From JASHPR01 sp963808705 (GTDB lineage Bacteria; Actinomycetota; Actinomycetes; Streptosporangiales; Streptosporangiaceae): 64,000 nucleotides of DNA. Below, piece by piece: positions 1 through 8,209 of the stretch. The notes under the pieces are model-generated. The model had not been told where the DNA came from and searched no databases. It saw only the letters and a list, made by a program, of their open reading frames with translations. The position numbers and the translations under genes are program-made. Positions within the stretch are counted from its first letter, which is position 1. Each line of letters starts with the position of its first letter. Location: positions 248,001-312,000 of the forward strand of contig CAWEHB010000005.1 in NCBI GenBank assembly GCA_963808705.1. The letters run 5' to 3'.

Positions 1-895
1 CGGGCCGGCGGTGGTGGCGGAGTTCCTTATCGGCGGGATCACCAAGGCGGACGTGACCCAGGATGTCGGGCTGGTATGGGAGTCGGCCGACCCGACCAGC
101 ATGCTGCTGCCGCCGCTGCCGAACTTCCTGTTCCAGCGCGACCCGTCGTGCTGGATCTTCGGCGGGGTGACGATCAACCCGATGACCAAGCCGGCCCGGG
201 TACCTGAGACGATGATCATGGAGGCGGTGTACCGGTTCCACCCGATGTTCGCCGCCGAGGAGTTCCCCATCTGGCTGGGCGGCGCCGACGAGGACTGGGG
301 CCGCTGCCACGTCGAGGGCGGCGACGTGCAGCCGATCGGCAACGGCACCGTGATGATCGGCATGGGCGAGCGCACCACCCCGCAGGCCGTGCTGTGGATC
401 GCCCGCTCGCTGTTCCGGGCCGGGTCGGCGGCCCAGGTGCTCGCGGTGCACCTGCCCAAGTCCCGCAGCTACATGCACCTGGACACGGTCATCACGATGT
501 GCGACCGCGACCTGGTCACCCTGTTCCCGCAGGTGGTCGGCGGGGCGCGCACCTGGGCGATCCGGCCGGGCGAGGCGGCCGGCGACCTGGTGGTGGAGGA
601 ACAGCAGGGATCGCTGCCCGAGCTGATGGCCAAGGCCCTGGGCGTGCCCATGATGCGCGTCATTGAGACCGGCGGCGACAGCTTCGAGGCCGAGCGCGAG
701 CAGTGGGACGACGGCAACAACGTGGTCGCGCTCGAGCCCGGGGTCGTGATCGCTTACGAGCGCAACACCGGGACCAACACCGCGCTGCGCAAGGCCGGCA
801 TCGAAGTGATCACGATCGAGGGGTTCGAGCTGGGCAAGGGCCGCGGCGGCGGCCACTGCATGACCTGCCCGATCGAGCGCGACCCCGCATTCTGA
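1..895 (+). CDS. arcA: Arginine deiminase, 5'-truncated by window edge
   Basis: Converts L-arginine to citrulline and ammonia, the first step of the cytoplasmic arginine deiminase pathway. The frame is already open at the first base, so the true start lies upstream; about 300 of the usual ~400 residues are present. Visible motifs in order: FQRDPSCWIFGG, HVEGGDV (substrate-binding and general base region), MHLDTVITMCDRD, and near the end GRGGGHCMTCP, which holds the nucleophilic cysteine of guanidine-modifying enzymes. All catalytic motifs within the visible part are intact. arcB follows 41 bp downstream on the same strand, so the two are probably co-transcribed. The GTG at 11 is internal and not a start. 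Confidence 0.95.
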   Translation, partial: GPAVVAEFLIGGITKADVTQDVGLVWESADPTSMLLPPLPNFLFQRDPSCWIFGGVTINPMTKPARVPETMIMEAVYRFHPMFAAEEFPIWLGGADEDWGRCHVEGGDVQPIGNGTVMIGMGERTTPQAVLWIARSLFRAGSAAQVLAVHLPKSRSYMHLDTVITMCDRDLVTLFPQVVGGARTWAIRPGEAAGDLVVEEQQGSLPELMAKALGVPMMRVIETGGDSFEAEREQWDDGNNVVALEPGVVIAYERNTGTNTALRKAGIEVITIEGFELGKGRGGGHCMTCPIERDPAF

Positions 896-936
896 CCTGC
901 TACATCAGCTGTTGCGACCCGCGCTAGGAGTCTTCC

Positions 937-1938
937 GTGTCGTTCAACCTGAAAAACCGCAGCTTCCTCAAGGAGATCGACTTCACCCCGCAGGAGCTGA
1001 GGTTCTTGCTGCAGCTCTCCGAAGCCCTCAAGAGCGCGAAATACGCCGGCACCGAAGAGCGGAACCTCGCGGGCAAGAACATCGCGCTGATCTTCGAGAA
1101 GACCTCCACCCGGACCCGGTCGGCGTTCGAGGTCGGCGCCTATGACCAGGGCGCGCACGTAACCTACCTCGATCCGTCTGGCTCACAGCTGGGGCACAAG
1201 GAATCGATCGCCGACACGGCCGCCGTCCTGGGCCGCATGTATGACGCGATCGAGTACCGGGGCAACGCCCAGGCCGACGTGGAGGAACTGGCCGCGCACG
1301 CGGGGGTGCCGGTGTACAACGGGCTGACCGACGAGTGGCACCCGACCCAGATGCTGGCCGATTTCCTGACCATGCACGAGTCCAGCCATAAGCCCTACGA
1401 CCAGATCGCGTACGCGTTCGTGGGGGACTGCCGGTTCAACATGGGCCGCTCGCTGCTGGTCATGGGCGCGCTGATGGGCAGCGACGTCCGCCTGGCCGGC
1501 CCGGCCGAGCTGCACCCGCCCAAGGACGTGGTCGAGATCGCCACCGACATCGCCCGCCGCACCGGCGCGCGCATCACCGTCACCGAGGACCCGGCCGAAG
1601 CCGTCTCGGGCGTCGGCTTCATCCACACCGACGTGTGGGTGTCGATGGGCGAGTCCAAGGACGTCTGGACTGAGCGCGTCAAGATCCTCACGCCGTATCA
1701 GGTCAACGCCGCCCTGCTGGCCAAGTCCGGGAACCCGGCGGTCAAGTTCATGCACTGCCTGCCGGCGTTCCACGACCCCAACACCACCGTAGGTCGCGAG
1801 ATCATGGAGCACACCGGCATGACCTCCGGCCTCGAGGTGACCGGCGAGGTTTTCAACTCAGCCGCCAGCATCGTGTTCGACCAGGCCGAGAACCGCCTGC
1901 ACACCATCAAGGCGATCCTCGTCGCTACCCTCGGATAG
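937..1938 (+). CDS. arcB: Ornithine carbamoyltransferase, probably catabolic
   Basis: Trimeric cytoplasmic transcarbamylase. Next to arcA it would run in the catabolic direction, citrulline plus phosphate giving ornithine and carbamoyl phosphate. 333 aa, the normal length. Visible motifs: STRTRSAFEVGAYDQG (carbamoyl-phosphate loop, residues ~56-71), HPTQMLADFLTM (~135-146) and FMHCLPAFHD (~270-279, ornithine-binding HCLP loop). A GTG start at 937 is supported by AGGAG at 926-930. No carbamate kinase (arcC) gene is seen in the window, so ATP recovery would need arcC elsewhere. The anabolic argF alternative cannot be excluded by sequence alone; the catabolic role is inferred from the neighbour. 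Confidence 0.93.
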   Translation: MSFNLKNRSFLKEIDFTPQELRFLLQLSEALKSAKYAGTEERNLAGKNIALIFEKTSTRTRSAFEVGAYDQGAHVTYLDPSGSQLGHKESIADTAAVLGRMYDAIEYRGNAQADVEELAAHAGVPVYNGLTDEWHPTQMLADFLTMHESSHKPYDQIAYAFVGDCRFNMGRSLLVMGALMGSDVRLAGPAELHPPKDVVEIATDIARRTGARITVTEDPAEAVSGVGFIHTDVWVSMGESKDVWTERVKILTPYQVNAALLAKSGNPAVKFMHCLPAFHDPNTTVGREIMEHTGMTSGLEVTGEVFNSAASIVFDQAENRLHTIKAILVATLG

Positions 1939-2011
1939 GAGTCCGTCGGCGCTGTTGCATCGGCAACCGGTTCGAGGTGCCTGGTGAGCGCGGGGGAGGG
2001 CGGGTGCGGCC

Positions 2012-3340
2012 GTGAGCGTTTCCGACCTGGCCATCGTGGCCGCGCTGGTGTTTGCCTGGGGCACGCTGTCGGCCCGGCTCGAGCGGTTCGACGTCACCGC
2101 GCCGATCGCCTTCGTCGTCGCCGGGCTGCTGCTCACCCACGGGCCGCTGCTGTCCCTGGGCATCGAGCCCAGTAGTGCGCTGATCAAGGAACTGGCGGAG
2201 TTCACGCTCGTGCTGATCCTGTTCGGCGATGCGTCGCGGGTCGGGTTGCACGAGCTGCGCGCGGACGCGGGGCTGTACCTGCGGCTGCTCGGGGTGGCGC
2301 TGCCGCTGACGATCGGCCTGGGCACCCTGCTGGCGCTGGCCCTGGCCGGCGGGGGCAGCATCTGGCTGGCGCTGCTGGTGGGCGCGGCGCTAGCGCCCAC
2401 CGACGCCGCGCTGGGCGCGGGCGTGATGGCCAACCCGGCGATACCGGCGAGCATCCGCCGGCTGATCAATGTCGAAAGCGGCCTCAACGACGGGATCGCC
2501 ACGCCGTTTGTGTCGTTGGCCCTGGCGGGTGCGGCGACCGCAGGCGAGCTCGCCGGGCACGGCCCGGGGGCGGCCGCGGCCGAGCTGGCCCTGGGCCTTC
2601 TGATCGGCGTGGCCGTGGGCGGGGCCGGCGGCCTGCTGGTGAACGCGGCGCGCCGGCGCGGCTGGGCCGCCGAGGGCTTCGCCGGCTCGGCGGTGCTGGG
2701 CCTGGCGGTGTGCGCGTACGCGTCCGCGCTGGCGCTGCACGGCAACGGTTTCGTCGCCGCGTTCGTCGGCGGGCTCGCGTTCGGCACGGCAAGCGGCCGG
2801 CGCGGCGAGCCCCTGGTGCCGTTCGTCGAGGAAACCGGGGCCCTGGTGTCCCTGCTGGTCTGGCTGGCTTTCGGCGCGGTCGCGATCGTGCCCGCGGTGG
2901 AGGGCCTGACCTGGCAGGTCGTGCTGTACGCGGTGCTCAGCCTCACGGTGATCCGGATGGTGCCGGTGGCGGTCGCGCTGGCCGGCGCGCGGCTCGGCCG
3001 GGCCACGGTCGCCCTGGTCGGCTGGTTCGGTCCGCGCGGCCTGGCGTCGGTGGTGTTCGCCCTCCTGGCGCTGGAGGAACTGGGCCGTCCGGTGGCCGGT
3101 CACGCCGTTACCGTCATCACGGTCACCGTGGTGTTCAGCGTGGTCGTGCACGGGGCCACGGCCGATCCGCTGGCCGCCCGGTACGCCAGGATGCTGGCTC
3201 GTGCGGCAGACGGACAGGCCGGCACCGACATGCCCGGTATACCGGAGCGCAGGCTCATCCGCCGGACAGCCTCCGGCGCGCAGCGCAGCGGCGCCGGCAC
3301 AAGCTCATCCGCCGAGGGTAAGGAATCCGGTGGTGCCTGA
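2012..3340 (+). CDS. Cation/proton antiporter (CPA1/NhaP-like)
   Basis: Integral membrane exchanger of about 440 aa with 11-12 hydrophobic segments. It begins with VAALVFAWGTLSARLERF and carries LAPTDAALGAGVMANP followed by NVESGLNDGIATPF, the paired motifs of NhaP/CPA1 exchangers (ion-binding ND near residue 155). GWFGPRGLASVVF near residue 335 is also typical. The GTG at 2012 gives a normal N-terminus. The last ~50 residues are polar and low complexity (Ser, Gly, Arg) and overlap a direct repeat at 3291-3337, so the tail may not be original. Placed 73 bp after arcB; proton exchange would suit an ammonia-producing pathway, but that link is inference. Confidence 0.88.
   Translation: MSVSDLAIVAALVFAWGTLSARLERFDVTAPIAFVVAGLLLTHGPLLSLGIEPSSALIKELAEFTLVLILFGDASRVGLHELRADAGLYLRLLGVALPLTIGLGTLLALALAGGGSIWLALLVGAALAPTDAALGAGVMANPAIPASIRRLINVESGLNDGIATPFVSLALAGAATAGELAGHGPGAAAAELALGLLIGVAVGGAGGLLVNAARRRGWAAEGFAGSAVLGLAVCAYASALALHGNGFVAAFVGGLAFGTASGRRGEPLVPFVEETGALVSLLVWLAFGAVAIVPAVEGLTWQVVLYAVLSLTVIRMVPVAVALAGARLGRATVALVGWFGPRGLASVVFALLALEELGRPVAGHAVTVITVTVVFSVVVHGATADPLAARYARMLARAADGQAGTDMPGIPERRLIRRTASGAQRSGAGTSSSAEGKESGGA
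3291..3337. repeat. Direct repeat copy 1 flanking ppk2 remnant
   Basis: About 47 bp that match 3840-3887 in the same orientation (core GGCGCCGGCAC, then CTCA-CCGC, GAGGGT-AGGAA and CGGTGG), roughly 80% identical by eye. The two copies bracket the collapsed ppk2 gene. This copy also encodes the last residues of the antiporter. Confidence 0.6.
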
Positions 3341-3359
3341 GATTGCTTCGCTTGCTGGG

Positions 3360-3765
3360 CTAGAACGGCGTCGGGATATGCCGCAATGGCAAGTCGAGCT
3401 CGGTATACCCACCGGGCCGCTGGCGCCTGGGCAGGGTGATGTCCCGGTGGGCGAGCGGCTTGTACGGGACCTGGCTCAGCAGGCGGCTGGTGATGTTGAG
3501 CCGGCCGCGCTTCTTGTCGTCGGTGCGCGCGATGTACCAGGGCGCCCAGGCGGTGTCGGTGGCGGCGGACATCGCGTCCCGGGCCCGGGAGTAGTCCTAC
3601 CAGCGGCTGTAGGACTTCAGCTCGCCGTGCAGCAGCCGCATCTGGTGCTCGTACTCCTTGCGCTTCATCTTCGGAGACGGGCCCGCTTCAGCCTCCTGCA
3701 CCGTAGCGGCCGGCGCTTGGATCTCCGTGTCATCCTGCTTGGCCCCTTCTCTTCTTCCCGGACAT
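3360..3765 (-). pseudogene. Polyphosphate kinase 2 remnant with catalytic core deleted
   Basis: Both ends of a PPK2-family protein survive but the nucleotide-binding middle is gone. The minus-strand start ATG at 3765 has a good ribosome site (GGGAGG) and begins MSGKKRRGQAG, then needs a one-base shift to continue into KMKRKEYEHQMRLLHGEL, the N-terminal helix of PPK2. This joins directly to KSYSRW and then, after a TAG stop at 3594-3596, to DYSRARDAM and APWYIARTDDKKRGRLN, the C-terminal part. The residue expected at the stop is Tyr (TAC), so it looks like a TAC to TAG change. The Walker A and B motifs, normally between these parts, are absent. An intact paralogue lies at 55564-56526. Confidence 0.85.
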
Positions 3766-3839
3766 GTTGCCTCCCGTGCCAGGCTCGCCACGCACTTGCC
3801 ATGGCCGCTTAGCCGCTTCTGCCTGATCCTTGCCCGATA

Positions 3840-3887
3840 GCGCCGGCACGAACTCACCCGCGGGAGGGTGAGGAATTCGGTGGCGCG
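3840..3887. repeat. Direct repeat copy 2 flanking ppk2 remnant
   Basis: Partner of 3291-3337, same orientation. Together they bracket the ppk2 remnant, which suggests a duplication, or a deletion/insertion event between short homologous tracts. Confidence 0.6.
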
Positions 3888-3934
3888 CCGACGGCAGGAT
3901 TAACACCGACGACACCCTGAGAAAGGAGAAGACC

Positions 3935-4435
3935 ATGGCTGATCTGATCGCCATCGGATACCCGGATGAGACGACCGCGGATGCCGCCGCCGAAGAGGCG
4001 CGCCGGCTGGCCCAGGACCTGATCATCCAGCCCGACGCGATCGCGGTGATCGTGCGCGACAAAGACGGCGGCTACCACGTCCACACCAACCACCACGCGG
4101 TCGGCGCCGGGGCGACCTGGGGCATGTTCTGGGGATTCCTGTTCGGCCTGCTGTTCTTCATCCCGGTCTTCGGCATGGCCATCGGCGCCGGGATGGGCGC
4201 CCTCATGGGCAAGGTAGCCAAGACCAGCATCGACAAGCAGTTCCAGGACCAGGTACGCGGCATGCTCAAGCCGGGCACCTCGGCGCTGTTCTTGATGCTG
4301 GAGAAGGTGACCCCGGATAAGGCCATCGACGCAATGAGCAGGTACGGAGGCACCGTGCTGAAGACCTCGCTGTCCAAGGACGACGAAAAGGAACTCCAGG
4401 AAGCCCTGCACGGCGGCGAGACGGCCACGCAGTAA
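3935..4435 (+). CDS. DUF1269 family membrane protein
   Basis: 166 aa, with a strong ribosome site (GAAAGGAG about 10 bp before ATG). The N-terminal half is a soluble alpha/beta segment (MADLIAIGYPDE, then AIAVIVRDKDGGYHVH). A glycine-rich hydrophobic hairpin follows at residues ~65-95 (WGMFWGFLFGLLFF, then IGAGMGALMGK), and then a second soluble part with PGTSALFLMLEKVTPDKA. This order matches the DUF1269 family, whose function is unknown and which often sits near stress-response genes. It probably has one transmembrane hairpin. Apparently intact and monocistronic; it starts 47 bp after repeat copy 2. Confidence 0.88.
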   Translation: MADLIAIGYPDETTADAAAEEARRLAQDLIIQPDAIAVIVRDKDGGYHVHTNHHAVGAGATWGMFWGFLFGLLFFIPVFGMAIGAGMGALMGKVAKTSIDKQFQDQVRGMLKPGTSALFLMLEKVTPDKAIDAMSRYGGTVLKTSLSKDDEKELQEALHGGETATQ

Positions 4436-4511
4436 CCCGCATGAGCCCGCCTTGCCAGTCGGCTTCGACCCAGAGGCGTACCCAGGTTCGAGTCTCACGA
4501 CGGGTGGACCG

Positions 4512-4880
4512 GTGACAGGGGCACGGTCAGCTGCGGCGCGGGATCAGTGGCCCGCTGTCCCGATGGCCGGATGGATCCGCTCCTGGCAGGCAGCGGTGCA
4601 GACCGGTGATCAGCCCGCGCTGGACTGGACCGTGGTCCTGCGGCGCCAGCCGGCCCGCATCGTCGACGGCCGGCCGCAAGGCGGCTACACCAGCGAGTTC
4701 GAGCTCATCTGCTGCGACTGCGGCGACCATCCCGACCTGGATTACCGCGACGTCTCACCTGAGCTTCAGCGGATCCGCGGGCCTTACCCGATCGCGGCGG
4801 CCGTCGCCGCATATCAGAAGCACCTCGATCTCCGCCACCGGCGGCATGCGCGGGTGCGGGTACGAGGCCGCAATGACTGA
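4512..4880 (+). CDS. Conserved small actinobacterial protein of unknown function
   Basis: About 122 aa from the GTG at 4512; an internal ATG at 4563 (MAGWIRSWQAAV) is an equally plausible start, and the frame is open to a TTG at 4452. The recognisable core is GGYTSEFELICCDCGD, then DYRDVSPELQRIRGPYP, a pattern I recall from small hypothetical proteins of actinomycetes. The CCDCGD cysteines could bind metal, but no full zinc ribbon is visible. The stop overlaps the start of the MFS fragment by 8 bp, suggesting translational coupling in the ancestral arrangement. Function unknown. Confidence 0.6.
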   Translation: MTGARSAAARDQWPAVPMAGWIRSWQAAVQTGDQPALDWTVVLRRQPARIVDGRPQGGYTSEFELICCDCGDHPDLDYRDVSPELQRIRGPYPIAAAVAAYQKHLDLRHRRHARVRVRGRND

Positions 4881-5202
4881 CACGCCTGCGGGCATGACGC
4901 GCGCCGCGGCGAGAGCGATGGTCCTGCCGCTGGCGCTGGCCCAGTTCATCGCCAGCTACGCCGCCACCAACATGAACGTGGCGATCAGCGCGATCGCCAG
5001 CGACCTGCACACCAACGTGGCCGGGGTGCAGACCGCGATCACGCTGTTCATGCTGACGATGGCGGCGCTAATGATCCCGGGCAGCAAGCTGACCGACATC
5101 TGGGGCCGCAAGCTCGGCACAGAAGACCGGGGTGCGGCCTGGGTGATGGTCAGACCGGCTCGTCGGGCTGCTGGCCTTCATCGCCGGGCCAGATCCCGGT
5201 GA
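4873..5202 (+). pseudogene. MFS transporter fragment (DHA2-like), C-terminally truncated
   Basis: Starts at ATG 4873 and encodes the first two transmembrane segments of a drug:proton antiporter of the DHA2 type: LPLALAQFIASYAATNMNVA, then TNVAGVQTAITLFMLTMAAL and the loop LTDIWGRK. Similarity ends near base 5120, where the frame runs into arginine-rich text that does not resemble a transporter and stops at 5202. A normal protein has ~470 residues and 14 segments, so this cannot transport. Confidence 0.8.
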
Positions 5203-5437
5203 GCCTGCGCGTCCCCTCGGCGGCGCCGCGGTCGACGGCGGCCTTGACCAGCGCGAAGATCGCGCCATGCAACATCGCGGCCAGCAGGATTTCCGCCCAG
5301 CCCCGCCGCTCGTCGGTGGGCTTAGGCGCGTCTCCCCGGCCGATGAGCTTCCAGACCCTCTTGAAGATCAGCCCGGCGAGCAACCCGGCAACCATGCCAG
5401 CGATCAGGTCCACCGGCTTGTACAACAACTTGATCAT
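5150..5437 (-). CDS. DUF4235 domain small membrane protein
   Basis: 95 aa from the ATG at 5437, chosen over an upstream in-frame ATG because AGGAG precedes it at the right distance. It begins MIKLLYKPVDLIAGMVAGLL, followed by FKRVWKLIGRGD, then AEILLAAMLHGAIFALVKAA and RRLTGIWPG. Two hydrophobic segments and this motif order match DUF4235, a small actinobacterial membrane protein of unknown function. The 3' end overlaps the tail of the broken MFS frame by ~50 bp, convergently. Intact. Confidence 0.85.
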   Translation of the reverse strand: MIKLLYKPVDLIAGMVAGLLAGLIFKRVWKLIGRGDAPKPTDERRGWAEILLAAMLHGAIFALVKAAVDRGAAEGTRRLTGIWPGDEGQQPDEPV

Positions 5438-5539
5438 CGTCTTCTCCTGCCCGCGGATGACCAGCCAGCCCGCCATCAGCCCGGCTGCTCGGCAGCGAAC
5501 GCCCCGAAGATCCCCCGGCCGCCGCCAAGCCCGTGCTCG

Positions 5540-5926
5540 TCAGTTCTTGGGAACTACCCCGCCCAGGCCTCTGGGCCGTCCCGAACGCGCCATCCGCGCG
5601 GAGCCCTTGACCGCGCGGCCCTGGCGCTGAGCCTTGCGCTCCAGGCGCTGGATCTCCCGCTTATTCCAGGCCTGCAGGCTCGCCATGGCGCTGGCCCCGT
5701 TGTCCTGGCCGATCCGCTTCAGCGCCCCCACCACGATCGCGGCCACGGCCACCTTCTCATAGAAGCTGCGGCTTCGCAGGACATGACCCACCACGCCCAG
5801 CCCGACCAGCCCCAGCGCCGCCTGACCGTCAAAGCCCGAGTCCCCCGGCCGCGCCACCGGCGTGCTGCTGCCCGCGGCGGTGCCGGCCGGCGGCGGCCTC
5901 CCGGTACCCTGCCCTGATCTTGACAT
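5540..5926 (-). CDS. Small membrane-associated protein of unknown function
   Basis: 128 aa from the ATG at 5926, which has GGGAGG at a good distance. After a Pro/Gly-rich N-terminus comes one hydrophobic stretch (AALGLVGLGVVGHVLRSRSF), a second around VAVAAIVVGALKRIG, and a basic tail (NKREIQRLERKAQRQG). The pattern is familiar from short actinobacterial proteins near DUF4235, but I know no function. It lies 100 bp upstream of the DUF4235 gene on the same strand, so the two may form an operon. Its ribosome site sits inside the truncated 3' end of the phosphotransferase fragment. Confidence 0.65.
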   Translation of the reverse strand: MSRSGQGTGRPPPAGTAAGSSTPVARPGDSGFDGQAALGLVGLGVVGHVLRSRSFYEKVAVAAIVVGALKRIGQDNGASAMASLQAWNKREIQRLERKAQRQGRAVKGSARMARSGRPRGLGGVVPKN

Positions 5927-5929
5927 GTC

Positions 5930-6684
5930 GCCTCCCAGCGCCAGGCAGCGACCATTGCAAGCACGAGCCGCCGACACTCCGTGAGCAGAACTTGATCGAC
6001 GTCCGGATAGCGCGCGCTGACCTCCTCTGGCACGTGGGCAACATCAAACTCGATGGTTCCACGGCAGCACGTTTCGAAGTCGATGAACAGCAGGCCGTCA
6101 CGGGTGCTGAGGAGGTTGCCAGGATGCGGTTCGCCGTGCAGCAGCTGCTCGGCGGCACCGCGGCTGTGGATCCGTTCACGAGCGCTCTGCAGCGTGCTGA
6201 GGAGGAGATGCCGGTCGGCCTCAGCGAGCGCGGGGGTTTCGTCTCGGTGCGTGACTAGCCGTTCAGCCTCTGCGGCTCGGTCCAGGAAGTGCGGGGTTGC
6301 GATCTCGACGCTTCGCATGCCGGTGTGCAGGCGCTGGAGCACGTCTGCGTATGCGCCTGGTAAGTCCAGGTCAGGAGCCACGACCTCGTAGTAGGTCCAC
6401 AAGGTCATGGCGAAGCCGTCGCGTTGGTAGACCCGCGGCTCAACCCGCGGCTCCAGCGCTGCGACGGGGCTCGCGGTTCCGGCAAGTCGCAGAGCGAGCT
6501 CGACCTCAAGCGCGGCTACCTCTTGCCCCGCCAGTGCTACTCGGGCGAAGACGCCACACGGCAACAGACGTAGAGCGAGCTTGTTCGAATTGTGAATCAC
6601 GACTGCGTCGTCGACCCGCAGATGCAGCTCTCCGGCCAGTGCTGTCGTCGCGGCCATCGCACGGGAAACGAACTGCGGCTCCAC
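5930..6684 (-). pseudogene. APH-family phosphotransferase, C-terminally truncated
   Basis: About 250 residues of an aminoglycoside-phosphotransferase-like kinase from the GTG at 6684. The catalytic loop HGEPHPGNLL and the metal-binding FIDFETCCRG are both present, so the fold was once an active small-molecule kinase. Similarity ends at AMVAAWRWE, exactly where the ribosome site and start of the 5540-5926 gene begin; downstream the frame continues only as an arginine-rich overlap. The last ~50 residues of the family are missing. No clear ribosome site precedes the GTG. Probably inactive; the substrate is unknown. Confidence 0.75.
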
Positions 6685-6805
6685 AACGTGGATCCTCGCA
6701 CTTGCTCACTCATCGGCGTGAACGAGTGCGCGGAATCCGCGGCAAGACCGCGCGTATGCCTTGCTCCCCGCATCGTTCGCACATGGCCCCTGTTACGACA
6801 CAGCA

Positions 6806-6945
6806 CTAGGCGAGGCGCACCCGAGCAGATCGAGGTCGCGCACGCAGAAACCGTGGTGCGCCCACTCCTCATCCAGCACCACGTGAACGCACTCGAGCAC
6901 CGACTTCCCTCTGGCGTACGGCGGCCAGCCCCGGCCCGCCGGCAC
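6806..6945 (-). pseudogene. DinB/DUF664-like C-terminal remnant
   Basis: The minus strand reads GKSVLECVHVVLDEEWAHH, followed by GFCVRDLDLLG and a stop at 6806. This is the last helix of DinB/DUF664-type proteins (compare EEEWEHHRYAVRDLD in the broken gene at 17325-18100). No upstream part is found. A fossil fragment only. Confidence 0.6.
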
Positions 6946-6949
6946 GGGC

Positions 6950-7084
6950 GCGGCCGGGCTGTGGATTGAGACCGCGATCGAGCCTCAACTATCCGAGGAC
7001 GCCCGACGCCGCTACCCGCACAAGCAGGCGTGGATGAACAAGTACCTCGGCATTCTGATCTTCAAGCTCCGGCCCCATCCATGA
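6950..7084 (+). pseudogene. C-terminal remnant of an unrecognised protein
   Basis: An open plus-strand stretch reads GLWIETAIEPQLSED, then RRYPHKQAWMNKYLG and ends LRPHP at a TGA (7082-7084). The composition is protein-like and unlike the neighbouring noise, but no start or family can be assigned. It begins where the DinB remnant ends, so this is a junction of two decayed genes. Confidence 0.35.
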
Positions 7085-7295
7085 AGCTCTGGTGGGCAAG
7101 CAGGCAAACGAGGGCCACGCGGCCAGGGCGTCACGCTCTGGCGCGCCCGCGCGAGCGAGGCCTCAAGCCAGAGCGCGGCGCGGGCAGCGCCGTCGCGGCG
7201 GAGTGCAGCGAAGCCGCTTTGACAGATCTAACTACGGGTTAGTTCGGCAATCGTCTGGTTTGTCTAGGCGCCTTGCCTTGTCTGGCTTGATTTGC
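7085..7295. other. Non-coding junction with short CCTTGCC-type repeats
   Basis: No credible gene. Bases 7250-7316 hold several loose copies of a GCCTTGCC/GTCTGG-type pattern (for example TTGCCTTGTCTGG and CCTGCCTTGCC). The hydrolase fragment on the other strand breaks off inside this tract. Confidence 0.5.
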
Positions 7296-7697
7296 CTAAC
7301 CTGCCTTGCCTAGCCGCTGGGCGGCAGCGAGCACCGCGGCGCCGGCGCCCATCGAATTGCCGACCACGATGGCCGGCCCGCCGAGTTCCCCGATCAGGGC
7401 GGCCACGTCGCCGGCGGTATCGCCATCTCCGTAAGAGGCGAACGTGGCGTCGCTGTCGCCATGCCCGCGAAGGTCAGTGCAAGCGACCCGGCAGTGCGCC
7501 TCGCGCAGGGCGGGGGCGAGAAAGCGGTAGCCGGCCCGCAGGTCACCCATGCCGGGCACGAGGATGACAAGAGGGCCTTCCCCGGCGATGTCGTATCCGA
7601 TGCGACCTTCGGGGCGGCCGATGTACCTGGTCTCGGGTTCCGGTGCCACGGAGATGGAATGGCTGCCGGGCCTGGGCCGGTCCGCCGGGGTGTTCAC
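7296..7697 (-). pseudogene. Alpha/beta hydrolase, C-terminally truncated
   Basis: 133 residues of an alpha/beta-hydrolase of about 270. Visible: GEGPLVILVPGMGDLR (oxyanion strand), TDLRGHGDSD, and the nucleophile elbow GNSMGAGAAVLAAA with Ser as nucleophile. The reading frame ends right after the elbow in LGKAG inside the short-repeat tract near 7300, so the cap domain, the acid residue and the catalytic His are all missing. The start (ATG 7697) is about 110 bp from the inverted repeat arm at 7808. Confidence 0.8.
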
Positions 7698-7807
7698 GAT
7701 GCGCCTCCTGATTTGCCGGGGTGGATGGGCTGAGCGTGGGTCCGGCCCTAGCCGGTGAGCCGGTTTGCCGGCCCGGTCAGCTGACCTGCCGTGCCGGATC
7801 CGGGGCT

Positions 7808-8140
7808 CATGGGTCGATCGTGACGGGACCGGGCCGCGTTGTCGCTAGGGGAGACTCCTAGGTTCCCTAGGGGCGGTCCTGGGGTCCTGGGCCTTGCATC
7901 CGTCCCGGTTACTGCCTGCTGCCGCGAGCCGGTCCTTGTGCCTTGCCGTCCATCCGGCGCGCGAGAGCAGCGCTGCGATCATGCCCGGCCCGGCCGGGGC
8001 GGATCCGCGGGGCCGGGTGCCGTCGGCTGCCAGCGGCAGCGGCGCGTCCCGCCCGGAAGGGCGCCGGGCAAAGCTTAGGGCCGAACCCTAGGGCTTCCCC
8101 TAGCGACACCCTGGCCGGGTCCCGTCACGATCGAAGCATG
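7808..8140. repeat. Inverted repeat pair, promoter/operator-like, 56-bp arms
   Basis: Left arm 7808-7863 and right arm 8085-8140 are reverse complements with about 6 mismatches in the first 45 positions. The shared core includes TCGATCGTGACGGGACC and GTCGCTAGGGG. Each arm ends at an outward-facing ATG (7810 on minus, 8138 on plus). Several CCTAGG/CCCTAGGG-type palindromic half-sites cluster at the inner ends (7845-7875 and 8075-8105). The ~220 bp between the arms hold no convincing gene. It looks like one promoter-operator module present twice in opposite orientation. Confidence 0.75.
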
Positions 8141-8209
8141 AAGAGCGCCAGGCCACAGCCGGCCGGGAGGAGTCCAGATGTTCGCCCGGCCATCACGAAA
8201 GGTACTCCG

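Noticed and set aside
4478..4520. tRNA T-loop-like GGTTCGAGTC
   Set aside because: The flanking bases do not form the five T-stem pairs and no acceptor or anticodon arm is present.
7092..7313. Plus-strand frame over the CCTTGCC-type repeat tract
   Set aside because: Low-complexity arginine/alanine translation; no start signal or motif.
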